Below the pieces are notes generated by a model, which saw only the letters and a list, made by a program, of their open reading frames with translations, made no database searches and had not been told where the DNA came from. The translations under genes were made by a program, and so were the position numbers. Of a stretch of 64,000 bases of DNA, positions 57,455 through 64,000 are shown one piece after another (position 1 is the stretch's first letter; each line of letters begins with the position of its first letter). Origin of the DNA: Comamonadaceae bacterium UBA4962 (lineage in GTDB: Bacteria > Pseudomonadota > Gammaproteobacteria > Burkholderiales > Burkholderiaceae_C); assembly GCA_002397315.1 (NCBI GenBank), contig DHAE01000016.1:10938-74937 (forward strand), in the 5' to 3' direction.

Positions 57455-58339
57455 ATGCGCCAGCGCCCGTTCAAGCAAGTCGACGTCTTCACCGATCGCC
57501 CCTACCTCGGCAATCCGCTGGCCGTGGTACTCGACGGCGAGGGCCTCTCCACCGAGGAGATGCAGCATTTCACGAACTGGACCAACCTCTCCGAAGCGAC
57601 CTTCCTGCTGCCGCCCAGCGAGGAAGGCCGCGCGGCGGGCGCCGACTATCGCGTGCGCATCTTCTGCCCCGGCCGGGAGCTGCCCTTCGCGGGCCATCCC
57701 ACGCTCGGCAGCTGCCATGCCTGGCTGGAGGCCGGCGGGCAGCCGCGCACGCCGGGCCGGATCGTGCAGGAATGCGGCGTGGGACGGGTCACGCTGCGGC
57801 AGGACGGCCACCGGCTGGCCTTCGCGGCCCCGCCGCTGCTCAAGAGCGGCCCGCTGGACGAGGCCGACGTGGAACTGATCGCCCGCGGGCTGGGGATCGC
57901 CCGCACCGACATCGTGGGCCATGCCTGGTGCGACAACGGCCCGAACTGGCGCGGCGTGATGCTGTCCTCGGCCGAGGCGGTGCTCGCGCTGCGCCCCGAT
58001 GGGGCCGTGCTCGGCGCGCTCGACGTGGGCGTGGTGGGCCCGCGCGGCAAGGTCGGAGTGATCGGCAGCCACGGGCCGGCGGGCGCGGAGCTGCCGGATT
58101 TCGAGGTGCGCGCCTTCTTCCCCGGCAACAACGGCCTGGCCGAAGATCCGGTGACCGGCAGCCTGAACGCGGCGCTCGCGCAATGGCTGATCGGCGCCCA
58201 CCTCGCGCCGCCCCGCTACGTCGCCAGCCAGGGCACCGCCCTGGGCCGCGCGGGGCGCGTGCACGTGGAGCAGGACGGCGAGCACATCTGGGTGGGCGGC
58301 GGCTCCGTCACCTGCGTGGACGGGCAGGTGCTGCTGTGA
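57455..58339 (+). CDS. PhzF-family isomerase/epimerase
   Basis: A 294-residue PhzF-like protein. The N-terminal FKQVDVFTDRPYLGNPLAVV, catalytic Glu47 in TNLSEATFL, the glycine-rich GRELPFAGHPTLGSCHAW, and the second-half NGLAEDPVTGSLNAALAQWL are diagnostic. PhzF catalyses isomerisation in phenazine synthesis, but most homologues act on other small amino-acid-derived substrates. No other phenazine gene is here. GAGGAG precedes the ATG. The stop overlaps the next start by 4 bp. Confidence 0.92.
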   Translation: MRQRPFKQVDVFTDRPYLGNPLAVVLDGEGLSTEEMQHFTNWTNLSEATFLLPPSEEGRAAGADYRVRIFCPGRELPFAGHPTLGSCHAWLEAGGQPRTPGRIVQECGVGRVTLRQDGHRLAFAAPPLLKSGPLDEADVELIARGLGIARTDIVGHAWCDNGPNWRGVMLSSAEAVLALRPDGAVLGALDVGVVGPRGKVGVIGSHGPAGAELPDFEVRAFFPGNNGLAEDPVTGSLNAALAQWLIGAHLAPPRYVASQGTALGRAGRVHVEQDGEHIWVGGGSVTCVDGQVLL

Positions 58340-59073
58340 GCCCGGCGACCTTCGATCCCACCCACGCCGCGTGCGTCGACCACCTCGTGGTGGTGGCCGC
58401 CTCGCTGGACGAGGGCAGCCGCTGGTGCCGGCGGACCCTGGGGGTGGATCCGGCGGCTGGCGGCGCGCACCCGCTCATGGGCACGCACAACCGGCTGCTG
58501 AACGTCTCCGGCCCCGCGCACCCGCGCGCCTACCTGGAAATCATCGCGATCGACCCGCAGGCCCGGCCCGCGCTGCCGCCGGGCCGCCGCCGCTGGTTCG
58601 ACATGGACGACGAAGCCCTGCGCGCGCAGGTGGCCCGGCACGGCCCGCAGCTGGTGCACTGGGTGGCGTCGGTGCCCGACATCGCGGCCGCGCACGCCGC
58701 CCTGGCCGCGCGCGGCGTGGACCGGGGCGAGATCATCACCGCCGGGCGGCCCACGCCGTTCGGCCTGCTGGAGTGGCGCATCACCGTGCGGCCCGACGGC
58801 GCGCGGCTGATGGACGGCTGCCTGCCTACGCTGATCCAGTGGGGCGAGCGCCACCCGTGCCACAGCCTGCCGGACAGCGGCGTCACCCTGCTGTCGCTCG
58901 CGCTGGAGCACCCCGATGCCGCGGCGCTGCAGTCCGCCTGCGCCTCGGCGGGCGTGCAGGGGCTGCTGCGCGCGCCCGCCGCCCGCTCGCCTTCACCGCG
59001 CATCGTGGCGACCTTCGCCACGCCGCTCGGCACCGTCAACTGCACGTCCCTGCCGCTGGAGAGCCACCCATGA
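58336..59073 (+). CDS. Glyoxalase-like domain (VOC superfamily) protein
   Basis: A 245-residue protein starting at a GTG that overlaps the PhzF stop. The N-terminal half has the glyoxalase-like pattern VDHLVVVAASLDEGSRWCRR, then MGTHNRLLNVSGPAHPRAYL and EIIAIDPQA. It resembles a large glyoxalase-like family often found in amino-acid catabolic operons, whose reactions are mostly unknown. The 4-bp overlaps at both ends show tight coupling. Confidence 0.82.
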   Translation: MSPATFDPTHAACVDHLVVVAASLDEGSRWCRRTLGVDPAAGGAHPLMGTHNRLLNVSGPAHPRAYLEIIAIDPQARPALPPGRRRWFDMDDEALRAQVARHGPQLVHWVASVPDIAAAHAALAARGVDRGEIITAGRPTPFGLLEWRITVRPDGARLMDGCLPTLIQWGERHPCHSLPDSGVTLLSLALEHPDAAALQSACASAGVQGLLRAPAARSPSPRIVATFATPLGTVNCTSLPLESHP

Positions 59074-59726
59074 TGTCCGTCCTCGCCTTCACCCCGCAGG
59101 AACTCCTGCTCTTCGCGTTCGCGGCCCTGGTGCTCGTGCTCACGCCCGGCCCCAACATGGTCTATTGCGTCTCGCGCAGCCTGACGCAGGGGCCGCGTGC
59201 CGGACTGCTCTCGCTCGCGGGCGTGGTGGCCGGCTTCGGCGTGCACCTGCTGGCCACCGCGCTGGGCCTCTCGGCGCTGCTGGTGGCCGTGCCGCTCGCC
59301 TTCGACGTGCTGCGCATCGCTGGCGCGGCCTACCTGCTGTGGATGGCATGGCAGGCCGTGAAGCCCGGGGGCAGCGCGCCCTTCGAGGCGCGCGACCTGC
59401 CGCACGACGGGCCGCGCAAGCTGGTCCTCATGGGCTTCCTCACGAGCGCGCTGAACCCCAAGGTGGCGATGTTCTACGTCGCGTTCTTCCCGCAGTTCCT
59501 GCACCCGGAGCGCGGCCAGTGGCTCGCGCAGACCTTCACGCTGGGCGCGCTGCAGATCGGCATCAGCGCACTGGTCAATGCCCTGCTGGTGCTGTTCGCC
59601 GCGCGCGTCGCCCGCTTCCTGCACCGCAGCGCCGCCTGGGTGCGCGCGCAGCGCTACCTGATGGGCACCGTGCTCGGCGTGCTCGCCCTCAAGATCCTCT
59701 TCACCGAACGAAAGGCCACGCCATGA
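59070..59726 (+). CDS. LysE/RhtB-family exporter, second copy
   Basis: A 218-residue LysE-type exporter with six hydrophobic segments and VLVLTPGPNMVYCVSRSLTQ near residues 21-40, then LMGFLTSALNPKVAMFYVAF. It differs clearly from the copy at 54730. It overlaps its neighbours by 4 bp on both sides, so it is an integral operon member, perhaps exporting the substrate or product of the pathway. Confidence 0.9.
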   Translation: MMSVLAFTPQELLLFAFAALVLVLTPGPNMVYCVSRSLTQGPRAGLLSLAGVVAGFGVHLLATALGLSALLVAVPLAFDVLRIAGAAYLLWMAWQAVKPGGSAPFEARDLPHDGPRKLVLMGFLTSALNPKVAMFYVAFFPQFLHPERGQWLAQTFTLGALQIGISALVNALLVLFAARVARFLHRSAAWVRAQRYLMGTVLGVLALKILFTERKATP

Positions 59727-60739
59727 ACGCCGCCCCGCACGCCTCCGCGCCCGATGCATCCGCCCGGCCCCACGCCGCGCTGCCGAGCCTCGCCGACATC
59801 GAGGCCGCGGCGGAGGTGGTGTATGCCGACTTCGCTCCGACGCCGCAGTACCGCTGGGCGCTGCTCGGCGAGCGCCTGGGCGCCGAATGCTGGATCAAGC
59901 ACGAGAACCACACGCCCGTGGGCGCCTTCAAGATCCGCGGCGGCCTCACGTATTTCGACCAGCTCGCGCGCCGCGGAGACATGCCGCGCGAGGTGATCAG
60001 CGCCACCCGCGGCAACCATGGCCAGAGCCTGGGATGGGCCGCGCGCCGCCACGGCGTGGCCTGCACCATCGTCGTGCCGCACGGCAACTCGGTCGAGAAG
60101 AACGCCGCCATGCGCGCCCTGGGCGTGTCGCTCATCGAACACGGGCAGGATTTCCAGGAAGCGCGCGAGCACGCCATGCAATTGGCGGCCGGGCGCGGCG
60201 CGCACATGGTGCCGAGTTTCCACGCCGACCTGCTGCGCGGCGTGGCGACCTACTGGTGGGAGTTCCTGCGCGCCGTGCCGCGCATGGACGTGGCCTACGT
60301 GCCCATCGGCCAGGGCTCGGGCGCCTGCTCGGCCCTCGCCGCGAAGCGGGCGCTCGGGCACGGCGTGCGCATCGTGGGTGTGGTGAGCGCCCACGCCACC
60401 ACCTATGCGGATTCGATCGCCGCCGGCCGCGTGGTGGAGGCGCCCGTATCGACGCTGCTCGCCGACGGCATGGCCTGCCGCGTGGCGGACCCGGAGGCGC
60501 TGGCCATCCTCGCGCCCGGCCTGGACCACGTGGTGCGCGTGACCGACGACGAGGTGGCCGCCGCCATGCGCGCGCTGTTCGCCGACACGCACAACGTCGC
60601 CGAGGGCGCGGGCGCCGCCGCCCTGGCCGCCGCATTGCAGGAGCGCGAACGTCTGGGCGGGCAGGTGGTCGGGTTGCCGCTCACGGGCGGCAACGTGGAT
60701 GCGCAGGCGTTCGCGGGCGTGCTGGCCGACCGACAGTGA
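59723..60739 (+). CDS. Threonine/serine dehydratase-like PLP enzyme
   Basis: A 338-residue fold-type II PLP enzyme. The PLP lysine is Lys70 in ENHTPVGAFKIRGGL; the substrate loop reads SATRGNHGQSLGWAARRHGV, and the phosphate-binding loop PIGQGSGACSA differs from the usual SGGGG type. There is no ACT regulatory domain, so it is a catabolic or broad-substrate dehydratase/racemase rather than IlvA. It is last in the aminotransferase operon and convergent with the next gene at 24 bp; no terminator is visible there. Confidence 0.88.
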   Translation: MNAAPHASAPDASARPHAALPSLADIEAAAEVVYADFAPTPQYRWALLGERLGAECWIKHENHTPVGAFKIRGGLTYFDQLARRGDMPREVISATRGNHGQSLGWAARRHGVACTIVVPHGNSVEKNAAMRALGVSLIEHGQDFQEAREHAMQLAAGRGAHMVPSFHADLLRGVATYWWEFLRAVPRMDVAYVPIGQGSGACSALAAKRALGHGVRIVGVVSAHATTYADSIAAGRVVEAPVSTLLADGMACRVADPEALAILAPGLDHVVRVTDDEVAAAMRALFADTHNVAEGAGAAALAAALQERERLGGQVVGLPLTGGNVDAQAFAGVLADRQ

Positions 60740-60763
60740 GCCGATCGCGAACTGCCGGCGACC

Positions 60764-61291
60764 TCAGCGGTCGCTCAACTGGACGAAGTTCTTGCGCTCC
60801 TTGAACGGCGTGTGTCCTTCCTCGACCATGGAGCGGTAGGCCTCGAACACCGCATGCCCCATGCGCACGTCCGCCTCCTTCTGGGCCTTCTTGGCACTCT
60901 GGAAGAGTCCCTTGTGGACCTCCTTGCTTTCGTAATAGGTGCCGGCCAGCAGTTCTGACTGGACATGGGCAGGCAGCGAGGGCCCGTGGATCTGCATGAG
61001 CCGCTGGGCATGGCGGTTGATGTCCAAGGCGTCGCTGGACGAAGATCGCACTCTGGAAGCGACGCCGCTGCCCTCTGCCGTCTCTTCCGAGAAACGTACC
61101 AGGGGCCTGCGCGCCGACAACACGCCCTCGGAAGAGCTGGCCTCGTATCTGCGGGCGTTGCTGCGGCGCAGTTCGGGCTGGCCGGGCATCGCCTGCGATC
61201 GCGAGGGCGATGCACTCGGACTGGTGTCCGCAGACGTGTCATGGCCCCGGGAGTGGAAGCGGGAGCTGTCTGTGTTTCCGACAGGTCTCAT
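60764..61291 (-). CDS. Unrecognised Ser-rich 175-residue protein under a PIP box, candidate type III effector
   Basis: I do not recognise this protein. The first 50 residues have 10 serines and few acidic residues, as in type III secretion signals. The middle (about 50-88) is Ser/Arg-rich and probably disordered. The C-terminal 85 residues look helical and soluble (DINRHAQRLMQIHG; ESKEVHKGLFQSAKKAQKEA; MVEEGHTPFKERKNFVQLSD). AAAGGATG precedes the ATG at 61291. A perfect PIP box with a correctly spaced -10 element lies upstream. The open frame continues in frame beyond the ATG, but that part is antisense to the phosphatase gene. Effector status is inferred from promoter and composition. Confidence 0.75.
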   Translation of the reverse strand: MRPVGNTDSSRFHSRGHDTSADTSPSASPSRSQAMPGQPELRRSNARRYEASSSEGVLSARRPLVRFSEETAEGSGVASRVRSSSSDALDINRHAQRLMQIHGPSLPAHVQSELLAGTYYESKEVHKGLFQSAKKAQKEADVRMGHAVFEAYRSMVEEGHTPFKERKNFVQLSDR

Positions 61292-61336
61292 ACGGTGGCA
61301 TCCTTTCTGGAAATGGCGGGCATGTGGCCTTTCCCG

Positions 61337-61397
61337 ATGCTGCCCGCTGCGCCGCGATGGCCCTTCCCGCGTGCGAAAGGATGGCCGGCGCGGCGAA
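61337..61397 (-). promoter_or_regulatory. PIP box and -10 element for the 175-residue protein gene
   Basis: On the minus strand TTCGC (61397-61393), 15 bases, TTCGC (61377-61373), then 30 bases and CAGCAT (61342-61337), which obeys the YANNNT rule. Both parts match the published HrpX-dependent promoter layout, with the -10 30-32 bases after the box. The predicted transcript would have a leader of about 40 bases. Confidence 0.85.
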
Positions 61398-61504
61398 GCG
61401 CACCCAGCCCGCCCCGTGGTCTGAAACGCACACTGAGCCGCGCGGGACACTCCCGTCGCCGTGGAGACAAACGGCAGTGCCTCCACGACCCGAGAATTCC
61501 GGCC

Positions 61505-62179
61505 ATGGGAACCCTCTACCTCGTGCGCCATGCGCAGGCCTCCTTCGGCGCCCAGGACTACGACCAGCTCAGCCCGCGCGGCCACGAGCAGGCAGCGCGG
61601 CTGGGTGCCTACTGGCGAGAGCGCGGCATGCGCTTCGATGCCGTCTACACGGGCACCCTGCGCCGCCACGCGCAGACGCTGGCGGGCATCGCCGAGGGCC
61701 TGCAGGCCGCGCCCGAGCCGCTGCAGGCACTGCCCACGCTCAACGAATACGACAGCGCCGCCCTGATCGCGGCCATCCATCCCCAGCCCCTGCCGCCCGC
61801 GGACACCCCCGAGCTGTACCGCAAGCACTTCCGCCTGCTCTGCGATGCGCTCGCGCAGTGGATGGGCGGGACCATCAGCCCGGCCGGCCTGCCGAGCTGG
61901 ACGGGCTTCTCGGACGGCGTGCGCGCCGTGCTGGACCACGTGCGGCGCCAACACACGGGCCAGAACGTGCTGCTGGTCTCCAGCGGCGGGCCGATCTCCA
62001 CGGCCGTGGGCGCGGTGCTCTCCACCCCGCCCGAGGTGACGATCGCCCTCAACATGCGCATCCGCAACACCGCGGTGACCGAATTCAGCATCGCCCCGAA
62101 GCGGCTGATGCTGCAGACCTTCAACGCCCTGCCGCACCTCGACACGCCCGAGCACGCGGGCTGGGCGACGCACGCCTGA
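61505..62179 (+). CDS. Histidine phosphatase family protein
   Basis: A 224-residue member of the phosphoglycerate-mutase-like histidine phosphatase superfamily. The N-terminal LYLVRHAQASFGAQDYDQLS contains the RH catalytic motif (His9, with Gln in place of the usual G/E after Ala). The LSPRGHEQAARLG pattern and the second catalytic region VLLVSSGGPISTAVGAVL follow; the usual second histidine (HGG) is replaced by SGG here. The last point may reduce activity or change the mechanism. Substrate unknown. Transcribed away from the PIP-box gene. Confidence 0.87.
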   Translation: MGTLYLVRHAQASFGAQDYDQLSPRGHEQAARLGAYWRERGMRFDAVYTGTLRRHAQTLAGIAEGLQAAPEPLQALPTLNEYDSAALIAAIHPQPLPPADTPELYRKHFRLLCDALAQWMGGTISPAGLPSWTGFSDGVRAVLDHVRRQHTGQNVLLVSSGGPISTAVGAVLSTPPEVTIALNMRIRNTAVTEFSIAPKRLMLQTFNALPHLDTPEHAGWATHA

Positions 62180-62204
62180 TCCGGTCCCGGCGGCTCAGGC
62201 CGCA

Positions 62205-63035
62205 TCACGGCCCGGGCCGCGCAGCCAACGTGCCGTCCGGCAGGTCGTGGATCTCCCCGAGCAGCGCCGCCAGTTGCGCCGCGGCGGCCTCGACCACCGC
62301 GCGGCCCTTCTCTGCCGTGGCGCCGGCCGCATCGCCGACCGCGCCCGACGGGTGGTAGTCCTCGATCGCCCAGCCCATCTTCGCGCTGCGGCCGTTGCCC
62401 AGCAGGGCGTAGCGTTCCGCCCGGTCCTGCGAGGTGGAGCGGAAGCGGCCGGCATGCGCCATGTGCACCGAGCCCGGCGCGAGGTGCAGCATCATCGAGG
62501 TCTCGATCTGCCCGGCATGGATGCCGAAGCGGTGCTCCTCGGCGCTGAACAGCCCCTGCACGGCGTCCGGCAGCGGCAGGCTGAACCAGCTCGCGCTGTA
62601 CACCAGCAGACCGTGGCGCTGGCGCAACTCGCGCGCCACGATGTCCATCACGCTCACCTGCCCGCCGTGGCCGTTGAAGAGCAGCAGCTTTTTCACCCCC
62701 GCGCGCGCCACGCAGGCGCCCAGTTCGCTCCAGAGCGCGATCACCGTGGCCGGCGACAGCGTGAGCGTTCCGGGAAACGACGTGTGCTCGGTGCTGAAGC
62801 CCACGTCCTGCGGCGGCAGGAACAGCACCGGCAGATCCGCCGGCAGCAGCGGCAGCGCCGCGTCGATCACACCCCGCAGCAGCGTGGCATCCACGCCCAG
62901 CGGCAGGTGCGGCCCGTGCTGCTCGACGGCCGCCACCGGCAGCACCGCCAGAGTGCGTGCCGCCAGACCGCATGCCTGCGCCTCGGAGAAATCGCGGGTG
63001 GACAGTTCAGCCCAGAAACGGGAGGGATATGCCAT
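62205..63035 (-). CDS. Creatininase-family amidohydrolase
   Basis: A 276-residue member of the creatininase family (creatininase, MftE, ArfB and related amide hydrolases). Metal ligands are visible in VAAVEQHGPHLPLGVDATL and FNGHGGQVSV, and in HAGQIETSMML. The family hydrolyses amide bonds of small or peptide-like substrates; nothing nearby identifies the substrate. The start is uncertain between 63035 and an ATG six codons earlier (63053); neither has a strong ribosome site. Convergent with the histidine phosphatase gene. Confidence 0.85.
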   Translation of the reverse strand: MAYPSRFWAELSTRDFSEAQACGLAARTLAVLPVAAVEQHGPHLPLGVDATLLRGVIDAALPLLPADLPVLFLPPQDVGFSTEHTSFPGTLTLSPATVIALWSELGACVARAGVKKLLLFNGHGGQVSVMDIVARELRQRHGLLVYSASWFSLPLPDAVQGLFSAEEHRFGIHAGQIETSMMLHLAPGSVHMAHAGRFRSTSQDRAERYALLGNGRSAKMGWAIEDYHPSGAVGDAAGATAEKGRAVVEAAAAQLAALLGEIHDLPDGTLAARPGP

Positions 63036-63349
63036 GCGCGGATGGTAGGGCATCGCCCTGAACGGGACCCCTGCGAGCGCGACAGTATGCAGGCCAGGCC
63101 GACCAACTTTCCATTTTTCGCACTGTTCGCAATTTTCTTGCGCCCTGCCGCACGGCGACGTTGTACACATGAGCCGCAATCCCCTATGGCGCCTCGGAAA
63201 AGCGTTTTCCTGGCCCAACGTGTAAAAGTTGACCGTTTTTATCCTCTACCTCTAAAAGACCAAACGCATTAAAAAAATCAATAAGTAACGGCTATCGTGG
63301 TGATAACTTTCCGGAAATCTTTTACAAAACGTATTCCTGGGAGAACCCC
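63036..63349. other. AT-rich intergenic region before the chemoreceptor gene
   Basis: About 310 bp without a gene, clearly more AT-rich than the surroundings between 63100 and 63330. It holds a perfect hairpin, GGAAAA-GCG-TTTTCC (63196-63210), several A- and T-runs, and the GGGAG ribosome site of the chemoreceptor. No convincing sigma-28 promoter was found; a weak -10-like GGTGATAA (63299-63306) lacks a proper -35. Confidence 0.6.
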
Positions 63350-64000
63350 GTGCAGTTTCTGAAGAACCTCCGGCTGGGCACCATGCTCGGTGTCGGTTTC
63401 GCCATCGTCATCGGCATCAGCTTCATGGTCGCCGCCTATGGCCGTTTCCAGCTCGACACCACCGGCAAGACCCTGCATGCCCTGTCGCAGGACCGGCTGG
63501 ACATCCTGCTGCAGCTCCAGCAGGTCAAGGACAACACCAACGTCGTCGCCCGCTCGGTCCGCAACCTGGCGCTGCTGGAAGACGAGCCCGCAATGGCCGA
63601 AGAGAAGAAGCGGCTCGATGGCGTGGTCGCCGAGACCTCGCAGATCATGGGCACGCTGCAGCAGAGGGTGGTTTCCACCCAAGGCCGCGCGCTCATGGGC
63701 CGCATCGCCGAGGCGCGCCCGCAATTCCTCGGCACCGTGGACAAGGCGGTGAAGCTCGGCCTGGCCAACGACCTGGCGAATGCGCGCACGGTGGTGCTCG
63801 GCGAGATGCGCATTGCGCAGAATGCTTACTTCAAGGCCGTGGAAGACATGATCGCCTACCAGCGCAAGATGACCACGGACATGGCGGAATCGTCCAGCAG
63901 CGACGCCACCGCCGCCGGCAACACCATGATCGTGCTGGCGGTGCTGTCGGCCGCGATCGGCGCGCTCGTCGCCTGGTCGATCACGCGGCGCGTGAAGGGC
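63350..64000 (+). CDS. Methyl-accepting chemotaxis protein (partial, N-terminal part)
   Basis: The first 217 residues of a chemoreceptor are visible; the gene runs off the right edge. The GTG start has GGGAG 7 bases upstream. A transmembrane helix (about 11-30, MLGVGFAIVIGISFMVAAYG) is followed by a four-helix-bundle periplasmic sensor domain (about 35-185) and a second transmembrane helix (about 190-210, IVLAVLSAAIGALVAWSITR) leading to a HAMP domain start. The ligand cannot be told. A signalling domain is expected beyond the window. Confidence 0.92.
   Translation, partial: MQFLKNLRLGTMLGVGFAIVIGISFMVAAYGRFQLDTTGKTLHALSQDRLDILLQLQQVKDNTNVVARSVRNLALLEDEPAMAEEKKRLDGVVAETSQIMGTLQQRVVSTQGRALMGRIAEARPQFLGTVDKAVKLGLANDLANARTVVLGEMRIAQNAYFKAVEDMIAYQRKMTTDMAESSSSDATAAGNTMIVLAVLSAAIGALVAWSITRRVKG

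Noticed and set aside
57455..58339. The PhzF-like gene as evidence for phenazine synthesis.
   Set aside because: No other phz gene is present, and most PhzF homologues are unrelated to phenazines.
63282..63306. Possible sigma-28 promoter before the chemoreceptor (TAAG ... GGTGATAA).
   Set aside because: The -10 matches six of eight, but no -35 with TAAA lies at the right distance.

Overview
The window is a high-GC betaproteobacterial chromosome segment, most likely from a plant-pathogenic member of the Comamonadaceae (Acidovorax/Paracidovorax type). The reasons are the flagellar gene order, the 492-residue flagellins, codon use, and two perfect PIP boxes (TTCGC-N15-TTCGC), the binding site of the HrpX regulator of group II hrp type III secretion systems. 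This assignment is inferred from gene content, not from a database search.

Positions 1-52.1 kb are almost entirely one flagellar supercluster. (1) 1-11.1 kb, minus strand: fliFGHIJKLMNOPQR (MS ring, C-ring, export ATPase complex, hook-length control, export gate), with fliE divergent. (2) 11.8-17.6 kb: fliDST, then two 492-codon flagellin genes head to head around a 334-bp intergenic region. A near-consensus sigma-28 promoter in that region points only towards the minus-strand copy. (3) 17.6-26.6 kb: a plus-strand island of six genes (WbqC-like protein, two methyltransferases, FAD oxidoreductase, WecE-like sugar aminotransferase, 1359-residue multidomain glycosyltransferase), probably making and attaching a flagellin glycan. 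(4) 26.6-36.1 kb: motAB behind a sigma-28 promoter, cheYZ, flhBAF, an FlhG-like protein with no P-loop, and fliA. (5) 36.1-52.1 kb: flgNMA on the minus strand, with a sigma-28 promoter before flgM, then flgBCDEFGH-flgIJKL and a degenerate EAL/HDOD protein. A hipBA toxin-antitoxin pair on the opposite strand interrupts this operon between flgH and flgI.

Positions 52.1-64 kb are accessory and metabolic. A YopT/AvrPphB-type (C58) cysteine protease, very probably a type III effector, lies behind a perfect PIP box. Next come a MocR-type regulator with an array of CTGTATCGG half-sites, a LysE-type exporter, and a compact operon (aminotransferase, GST, PhzF-like, glyoxalase-like, LysE-type, threonine-dehydratase-like) suggestive of amino-acid catabolism and export. 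A second gene, encoding an unrecognised Ser-rich 175-residue protein, has a perfect PIP box and a correctly spaced -10 element, which makes it a candidate new effector. A histidine-phosphatase-family protein, a creatininase-family amidohydrolase and the first part of a chemoreceptor complete the window.

Functionally, the window joins motility (with sigma-28/FlgM checkpoint control and flagellin decoration that may affect plant immune recognition) to two apparent HrpX-controlled effector loci next to it.
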